64,000 nt of DNA, taken from Streptomyces sp. NRRL F-6131. GTDB taxonomy: Bacteria; Actinomycetota; Actinomycetes; Streptomycetales; Streptomycetaceae. The stretch lies in NCBI GenBank assembly GCA_000719695.1, contig JOHN01000024.1:62001-126000 (forward strand). Direction: 5' to 3'. The position numbers and the translations under genes are program-made. Below, one piece after another: positions 55,859-61,404 of the stretch; the first letter of the stretch is position 1, and every line of letters begins with the position of its first letter. The notes below the pieces were generated by a model. The model saw only the letters and a program-made list of their open reading frames with translations. It had not been told where the DNA came from and did not search any database.

Positions 55859-56578
55859 CTACGGAACAAGAAGGGGGTTGCCCAGGACGAGGTCACCCAT
55901 GTGGCAGTTCTTCGCCGTGTCCGCATAGCGGATGGAGAGCCGCAACCGGCCCTTGACATCCAGGCTGAGTTCCTTGGGCACCCCGAGGTCGACCTCTCCG
56001 GTGAAGATCGATTCGCCGTCCGCCAGAATGTCGAGTCGGGAGGCCGTGTCCGCCGAGTAGTCGTCGATGCCGGCGGTCAACGTCAGGGTGGTCCACTGGC
56101 GGCCGAGGTTGTACTCCGACCAGCCCGAGCAGTGGGAACCGGAACCGCCGGACACCAGGGCTGTTTCGAATCTCTGGCTGTTCAGGGTTCCGCCGCCCAC
56201 GTTGAGCCCCGCAGTGCCTTTGGCAACCGGGTACATCGTGGTGAGCAGCAGGGGTTTCGGGCTCGCGCTCGGCGTACCGTCCGGGCCGCTGCTCGGCGAA
56301 CCCGTCGGCAGCGACACCGGTGCCGACGTGGGCGACGCGGTGACGGTCACGGTGACCGCCGGCTCCGGAACGGAGACCGTCTTCGTCACGGTGGGTCGTG
56401 CCGCAGTCGGTGAGTTCGCGATGGCCGGAAGGCCCAGGTACCCGAAGAGCAGGCCGGCCACCCCGGTGGCCGCCGTGATCAGCGCGGCAATGTCACTCAG
56501 GCGCCTGGACCGTTCAACTGGAGGCTCACCCTGTGCTCCTGGCTCTCGACTGTCGGCATGCGGCGGCGGCGGTTGCAC
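55859..56578 (-). CDS. Membrane-anchored protein with extracellular NPCBM-like domain
   Basis: Predicted 239 residues. A cytoplasmic ~25-residue N-terminus with basic residues is followed by one membrane helix (ALITAATGVAGLLFGYLGLP), then a Thr/Pro/Ser stalk (TVTKTVSVPEPAVTVTVTAS). The outer domain (~110-239) resembles NPCBM/NEW2 carbohydrate-binding modules: GLNVGGGTLNSQRFETALVS, WTTLTLTAGIDDYSADTASR, LDILADGESIFTGEVDLGVP and LSIRYADTAKNCHMGDLVLG. The DYSADTASR-LDI strand matches NPCBM architecture. It lies on the same strand as the CHAT operon, 288 bases upstream; a functional link is only suggested by position. Start: GTG at 56578 after a GGGGGA ribosome site. Confidence 0.75.
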   Translation of the reverse strand: MQPPPPHADSREPGAQGEPPVERSRRLSDIAALITAATGVAGLLFGYLGLPAIANSPTAARPTVTKTVSVPEPAVTVTVTASPTSAPVSLPTGSPSSGPDGTPSASPKPLLLTTMYPVAKGTAGLNVGGGTLNSQRFETALVSGGSGSHCSGWSEYNLGRQWTTLTLTAGIDDYSADTASRLDILADGESIFTGEVDLGVPKELSLDVKGRLRLSIRYADTAKNCHMGDLVLGNPLLVP

Positions 56579-56773
56579 TCAGTCCCCCTTCTGAGCAATC
56601 CACTGACAACAATGATGATGACTTCCTGATCGAGCGTCAAAGCTCCTTGTCAGCCGGATCGCTCGGGCGGCGCGGCACAGCGGGGCGGTGTGTGCCGGTG
56701 GCTCGGGACCGCGAAGGACCCGCCCAGGGCGGGACGTCCACCGTGGGCGGGACCGCGACGGGCCGGCCGGGCC

Positions 56774-57196
56774 TCAGATCTGCCCGAACAGCGCGCCGAA
56801 GGCCGCCTCCAGACCGCTCACCGCCGCCGCGAGCACCGCGACCGTGCGCAGCGCGTCGACCACGGTGCCGACCCGGCGGCGCAGCGGTCCCTCGCGGGGC
56901 TCGTCCAGCTCGGTCTCGGCGAGGATGCCGGCCAGCGCGGCGTCCGCGTCCTCGGCGTCGGCGTCCGGCACGGCGTCCGGGTGCTCGGCGCGCAGCCGGG
57001 CGAGCGCGGTGCGCAGCGTCCCGGCCGCCGTCCGCAGCGCCTCCGGTCCGACCGGGCCGGGCCCGGCCGCGTCGCCGCCGATCCGTACGGTCGCGCCCTG
57101 GCCGCCGGCCACCGGGCCGTGCACGGTGGAGCCGACCACCTGCACCCCTCCGGTGTTCCAGTTGGCCCCGGCCGGCGGCCGGTCCGCGTCCTCCAT
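56774..57196 (-). CDS. Small protein with N-terminal VQVVGSTVHGPVAGG motif and C-terminal helix
   Basis: Predicted 140 residues. Residues ~12-35 carry a Gly-rich motif (NTGGVQVVGSTVHGPVAGGQ) that is almost identical to the C-terminus of the protein encoded directly upstream. The rest is helical (TAAGTLRTALARLRAEHPDA, ALAGILAETELDEPREGPLR) with a final hydrophobic helix (LRTVAVLAAAVSGLEAAFGA) that could be membrane-associated. The ATG at 57196 shares one base with the stop of the upstream gene (TGATG), so translation is coupled; a GTG one codon upstream is possible. The architecture recalls short signalling adaptors with helical death-like domains, but no family is recognised with confidence. 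Confidence 0.72.
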   Translation of the reverse strand: MEDADRPPAGANWNTGGVQVVGSTVHGPVAGGQGATVRIGGDAAGPGPVGPEALRTAAGTLRTALARLRAEHPDAVPDADAEDADAALAGILAETELDEPREGPLRRRVGTVVDALRTVAVLAAAVSGLEAAFGALFGQI

Positions 57197-59328
57197 CACT
57201 TCCCCTTCCCCTTACCGATGTCGACCTTGGCCCCCGCACCGCCCGCGACCGGACCGTGCACGGTGGAACCCACCACCTGGACCCCGCCGTTGTTGATGTT
57301 GGTGATGCTCTGCGACTGCTCCTCGAAGGCCGCGCTGTCGTAGCCGCGCGCCCTGAGCTCGCCGCCGACGGCGCTGAACACGCGCTCGGTGACGGTGCTC
57401 AGGAACCGCTGCACGTCGTGCTCCTGGAAGATGTTCTGGTAGGCCCCGCCGGCGCCGAGTTCGCGGACGCTCGACCGGGGCGCGTAGTCGACGGCGTAGC
57501 CGGCCCGGGTCAGATGGCGGTACCGGCGGGCGAGCCGGGCGGCCCGGCGGCGCGACTGCAGGGTCTGCCGCACCTGGCCGACCGCGATCGCGAGGTCGCC
57601 GCCGAGCCGGCGGGCGGACCAGGCGAGCGCGTTCGTCCCGTGCAGGAAGCCGGAGGGGTGGCCCAGCAGGTCGACCACGTGGTAGTCCTGCGCCACCGGG
57701 CCCAGCACGTACGGCAACCACTCCAGGTAGAGCATCCCGCCCCGGGTGCTGGCCCGGACCAGGACGGTGACCACGACCTCCTCCTGCCACGAGCCGACCC
57801 GGATCGCCAGGTAGTGGCGGAGCCGCTCGTGGCCGGAGCGGCTCAGCAGGTCCACCCAGGCCGGTTCGAGCAGGACCTGGTCGCCGGTCCGGCCGGACAT
57901 CGCGCCCAGCCAGCTGCCCGGCGCGTCGTCGCGCAGACTGGGGCGGAACACCCGGTCGGTGACGGACAGACCGCGCAGCGAGTCCTCCGGGTAGCGCGGG
58001 TCCAGGGCGAGCGCCCGGACCCCGGCCGCGACGGACCGGTAGAGGGAGGTCGTGTCGATCGGGTCCGGTGCGGCGCCCCGGGCCGCGCGCTCGGCGGAGG
58101 GGCGCAGCTCGAAGGTCATCCGCCAGATGCGCCCGGCCGTGCCGAGCCCGACCAGCGGGGCCTGCCGGCGGTAGAGCAGTTCCGGGCCGGCCTGCTGTTC
58201 GCCCAGCCGTCGGTACACCCGGGCCGCCCGCGGGCCGCGCGGCTTCGGCGGCGGGACGGGGGTGGGGTCCATCCCGACCAGGGCGGACAGCCGCCTGCGC
58301 AGCCGGTAGCGCAGCCGGGCGGCGGCCAGCCAGAGCAGCAGCAGTTCGACGAGCACGCCGGCCCCGACCGGTCCGAACAGGTCCGGGACGAACACCCGGT
58401 CCAGCTCGGAGCCCTGGAGCGGGCCGTAGAGGTAGGTGACGGCGGCGGCCACCAGGGCGAGGCTGGCGAGCAGTCGGCCGACGCCGGCGACGGCGCCCCG
58501 CCAGCCGGTGGCACGCGGGGCGCGCGGGGTGATCATCAGCCGCTCGACCTCCAGGCCGAGCCGGTGGTCCATCCGGCCGGTGCCGAAGCCGCCGGCCAGC
58601 CCGAGCAGCAGGAGCAGCGCCATGGCCGCGAGCCCGGCGCCCCCGCCGAGCACCGGGAAGCCCAGGAGGAGGACGAGCACGCAGAACACGCCGGTCCGGG
58701 CCTCCCAGCGGCGGGCGGTCAGGGCCTCGTGCAGCACCCGGACGAGGTCGGTGCCGGGCGAGGGGGCGGGGATGCGGAAGGACTGCTCGATCAGTTCCTC
58801 GATCAGCGCCGCGCGGAAGCGCCGGTCCAGCCAGGCGGCGGCGCACAGGTAGCGGGTGGCGTCGCCGGGGACGGTGCCGGCCTGGTGGTGCAGGTTCTCC
58901 GGCGTCGCGGCGACCGCCGGGCCGTCCGGCGGTCCACCGCGGGCGGCGGCGGGAGGGGCGGTGTAGGCGGCGCGGGGCGGGTCGGTGTGCGCGGCGGCGG
59001 GCGGCGGGCCGGCGGACGTGGTGAAGGAGGGGCCCAGGTAGGTCGGCGTGTCGTACGCCTCGGACGCGTCCGGCTCCGACGCCGGCTGCGGCTGCGGCTC
59101 CGACCGCGGCGGAACGGTGTCGGCCGGTACCCGCGGGACCCGTTCGGGCGGTGCCGGACGGGGCGGCGGCTCCGGCGGGAGCACCGGTCCGGTACGGATC
59201 CGCGGCGGGGGCGGCGGGTACCCGTGCGGCGGGGCGGGCGGGCGCGGCGGAGGGTAGGGAGGTGGGTAGGGAGGTGGTGTCCGTGAGGGTTCCTGCGGCG
59301 GAGGTGGCGGTGGGGTGCCACTGTCCAT
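57196..59328 (-). CDS. Large multi-TM protein with Pro-rich N-terminus and C-terminal VQVVGSTVHGPVAGG motif
   Basis: Predicted 710 residues. Residues ~1-65 are Pro-rich (PPPYPPPYPPPRPPAPPHGY); the stretch to ~150 is also disordered. Four membrane helices follow in two pairs (VFCVLVLLLGFPVLGGGAGL, AAMALLLLLGLAGGFG, LLASLALVAAAVTYLYG, VGAGVLVELLLLWLAAARLR). The soluble C-terminal half contains WLPYVLGPVAQDYHVVDLLG and ends with a ~35-residue tail, SITNINNGGVQVVGSTVHGP and VAGGAGAKVDIGKGKGK. The last motif is repeated at the start of the next gene product. No enzyme signature is visible. I infer a membrane-bound receptor or platform. GGGGA four bases before ATG 59328 supports the start. Confidence 0.75.
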   Translation of the reverse strand: MDSGTPPPPPPQEPSRTPPPYPPPYPPPRPPAPPHGYPPPPPRIRTGPVLPPEPPPRPAPPERVPRVPADTVPPRSEPQPQPASEPDASEAYDTPTYLGPSFTTSAGPPPAAAHTDPPRAAYTAPPAAARGGPPDGPAVAATPENLHHQAGTVPGDATRYLCAAAWLDRRFRAALIEELIEQSFRIPAPSPGTDLVRVLHEALTARRWEARTGVFCVLVLLLGFPVLGGGAGLAAMALLLLLGLAGGFGTGRMDHRLGLEVERLMITPRAPRATGWRGAVAGVGRLLASLALVAAAVTYLYGPLQGSELDRVFVPDLFGPVGAGVLVELLLLWLAAARLRYRLRRRLSALVGMDPTPVPPPKPRGPRAARVYRRLGEQQAGPELLYRRQAPLVGLGTAGRIWRMTFELRPSAERAARGAAPDPIDTTSLYRSVAAGVRALALDPRYPEDSLRGLSVTDRVFRPSLRDDAPGSWLGAMSGRTGDQVLLEPAWVDLLSRSGHERLRHYLAIRVGSWQEEVVVTVLVRASTRGGMLYLEWLPYVLGPVAQDYHVVDLLGHPSGFLHGTNALAWSARRLGGDLAIAVGQVRQTLQSRRRAARLARRYRHLTRAGYAVDYAPRSSVRELGAGGAYQNIFQEHDVQRFLSTVTERVFSAVGGELRARGYDSAAFEEQSQSITNINNGGVQVVGSTVHGPVAGGAGAKVDIGKGKGK

Positions 59329-59498
59329 GGTGTCCCCATTCCCCAGGTCGTCTTCCGGCGAACGAGCCTGGCCAGTAAAGCAGTTGACCTGTTCGACGGA
59401 CAGCACGCGGCGGCCTTCGCCGGGTAACGGTTCGGCTCCGCCGGGTGGCGCGTGCAGGAAATTGGAGTCCTGGAGTCGCATTCGCTAGCCTGTCGAAC

Positions 59499-59942
59499 GT
59501 GAGGCTGACCAAGAGCACCGACATCGCCCTCCGCATCGCCATGCGGCTGGCCGTCCTCGACGAGGAGGCCAACCCGACCACCCGCGAAGTGGCCGAGGCG
59601 GTCGGCGTGCCCTACACCCACGCCGCCAAGGTGGTCAGCCGACTGCAGCACCTCGGCGCGGTGGAGGCGCGGCGCGGTCGCGGCGGGGGCCTGACCCTCA
59701 CCACGGCCGGTCGCACCGGATCGCTCGGACTGCTGCTGCGCGAGCTGGAAGGGGTGGGCGACGTGGTCGGCTGCGAGGACGAACCCGCGTGCCCCCTACG
59801 GGCGGCCTGCCGACTGCGCGGGGCACTGCGCACCGCGCAGGAGGCGTTCTTCGCCTCCCTCGACCCGCTCTCGATCGGCGATCTGGTGACCGCGCCGACC
59901 GGGCCCGTCCTGCTCGCCCTCACCGCCGGACCCCCCGGCTGA
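59499..59942 (+). CDS. nsrR: NsrR, nitric-oxide-sensing Rrf2-family repressor
   Basis: Predicted 147 residues, GTG start. The Rrf2 winged helix contains MRLTKSTDIALRIAMRLAVL, TTREVAEAVGVPYTHAAKVV and SRLQHLGAVEARRGRGGGLT. Three Cys in GCEDEPACPLRAACRL (Cys92, Cys98, Cys104) are spaced as in the [4Fe-4S]-binding NsrR of Streptomyces; Asp8 corresponds to the fourth ligand reported for the S. coelicolor protein. Nitric oxide damages the cluster and relieves repression. The target flavohaemoglobin gene is directly downstream, as in S. coelicolor. Confidence 0.93.
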   Translation: MRLTKSTDIALRIAMRLAVLDEEANPTTREVAEAVGVPYTHAAKVVSRLQHLGAVEARRGRGGGLTLTTAGRTGSLGLLLRELEGVGDVVGCEDEPACPLRAACRLRGALRTAQEAFFASLDPLSIGDLVTAPTGPVLLALTAGPPG

Positions 59943-60025
59943 CCGGTCCCGGGCCCCGACCCCGCCACACCGACCGCACGGCACCGCACGGACCCACCGC
60001 ACCACCTCCCCGACCTCCCCACGCC

Positions 60026-60045
60026 GCCCGTGCCTCCGCACGGGC
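60026..60045 (+). terminator. 8-bp hairpin between nsrR and hmp followed by A-rich promoter
   Basis: GCCCGTGC (60026-60033) and GCACGGGC (60038-60045) pair perfectly around CTCC, followed at once by AAAAATACGACTATCAGCTA. The hairpin can end the nsrR transcript, and the AT-rich block is the likely hmp promoter and NsrR site, although I cannot align a consensus NsrR box. Confidence 0.6.
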
Positions 60046-60084
60046 AAAAATACGACTATCAGCTACCAGTTTGGAGCGCCACCG

Positions 60085-61299
60085 ATGCTGTCCGCCAAGT
60101 CCGCCGAGGTCGTCGAAGCCACCCTGCCCGCCGTGGGGGGCGCGATCGGCGAGATCACGCCGCTCTTCTACGACCGGATGTTCGCCGCCCACCCGGAGCT
60201 GCTGCGCGACCTCTTCAACCGGGGCAACCAGGCCAACGGCAGCCAGCGGCAGGCCCTCGCGGGCTCGATAGCCGCCTTCGCCACCGCCCTGATCGCCGAC
60301 CCGGACAGCCGCCCGGACGCGATGCTGGCCCGGATCGCCCACAAGCACGTCTCGGTCGGCATCAGCGACGACCAGTACCGGATCGTCCACGAGCACCTCT
60401 TCGCCGCCATCGTCGAGGTGCTCGGCGAGGCCGTCACCCCCGAGGTCGCGGCCGCCTGGGACGAGGTCTACTGGCTGATGGCCAACGCCCTGATCGCCGT
60501 CGAGGGCCGGCTGCGCGCGGAGTCCGCCGCCGCCCAGCACCTCGACCCGGCCGACCTCTGGCGCCCGTACACCGTGGTGGCGCGCCACCAGGAGACCGAG
60601 GACGTCACCACCTACCTGGTCCGCCCGGCCGACGGCCGTCCGCTGCCGGCCGCCGGGCCCGGCCAGTACGTCTCGGTGCGCGCCGAACTCCCCGACGGCG
60701 CCCGGCAGATCCGCCAGTACAGCCTCTCCGGCACGGCGGACGGCGTGCTCCGGTTCACCGTCAAGCGGGCCACCGCCGAGACCGCCGACGGCCCGGCCGG
60801 CGAGGTCTCCAACCACCTGCACGCGCACCTGCGGGCCGGCGACGTCCTCGACATCGCCCCGCCGTTCGGCGACGTCGCGCTCGCCGAGGGCGACGGCCCG
60901 GTGCTGCTCGCCTCGGCCGGCATCGGCAACACGCCGATGACCGCCATGCTGGACCACCTCGCCGCGACCGGCTCGACCCGCCGGATCGTCTCCGTCCACG
61001 GCGACCGCGACCAGCTGACGCACGCCTTCCGCGCCGACCTCGACCAGCTGACCGCCAAGCTGCCGAACGCCACCGCCCACGTCTTCTACGAGCGGCCGCT
61101 CGGCGACTGGCCGGCCGACCGGACCGGCCTGGTCGACCTGTCGACGGTCGACGTCCCGGCGGGCACCACCGCCTACCTGTGCGGCCCGCTGCCCTTCCTC
61201 CGCGCGGTCCGGGCCCAGCTCCTCGCCGCGGGCGTGCCGGCCGCCGACATCCACTACGAGGTGTTCGGCCCGGACCTCTGGCTCGGCCGCGACGCCTGA
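60085..61299 (+). CDS. hmp: Flavohaemoglobin, nitric oxide dioxygenase
   Basis: Predicted 404 residues, full length for the family. The globin domain (~1-140) contains PLFYDRMFAAHPELLRDLFN (Tyr29, B10), NGSQRQALAGSIAAF (Gln54, E7) and RIAHKHVSVGISDDQY (proximal His88). The FAD domain (~150-255) contains WRPYTVVARHQETEDVTTYL, PGQYVSVRAEL and RQIRQYSLSG. The NAD domain (~260-400) contains PVLLASAGIGNTPMTAMLDH and TAYLCGPLPFLRAVRAQLLA. It converts NO and O2 to nitrate. NsrR is encoded upstream; a terminator lies downstream. Confidence 0.96.
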   Translation: MLSAKSAEVVEATLPAVGGAIGEITPLFYDRMFAAHPELLRDLFNRGNQANGSQRQALAGSIAAFATALIADPDSRPDAMLARIAHKHVSVGISDDQYRIVHEHLFAAIVEVLGEAVTPEVAAAWDEVYWLMANALIAVEGRLRAESAAAQHLDPADLWRPYTVVARHQETEDVTTYLVRPADGRPLPAAGPGQYVSVRAELPDGARQIRQYSLSGTADGVLRFTVKRATAETADGPAGEVSNHLHAHLRAGDVLDIAPPFGDVALAEGDGPVLLASAGIGNTPMTAMLDHLAATGSTRRIVSVHGDRDQLTHAFRADLDQLTAKLPNATAHVFYERPLGDWPADRTGLVDLSTVDVPAGTTAYLCGPLPFLRAVRAQLLAAGVPAADIHYEVFGPDLWLGRDA

Positions 61300-61312
61300 C
61301 GCCACGACCGAC

Positions 61313-61359
61313 GCCGCCGGAGCCCTGCCGGAGCCCTCTCCCGCCAGCGCTCCGGCGGC
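61313..61359 (+). terminator. 11-bp hairpin after hmp
   Basis: GCCGCCGGAGC (61313-61323) pairs perfectly with GCTCCGGCGGC (61349-61359), closing a 25-base loop, 14 bases beyond the hmp stop codon. Confidence 0.72.
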
Positions 61360-61404
61360 GGCCGGGCCCGAGCCGGGCGGAAGCCCGTTTATGATGCTCC
61401 TGTC

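Noticed and set aside
59943-60084. Consensus NsrR operator upstream of hmp
   Set aside because: An AT-rich AAAAATACGACTATC segment is present, but I cannot find a clear inverted repeat matching the reported NsrR site, so only the promoter block is noted.
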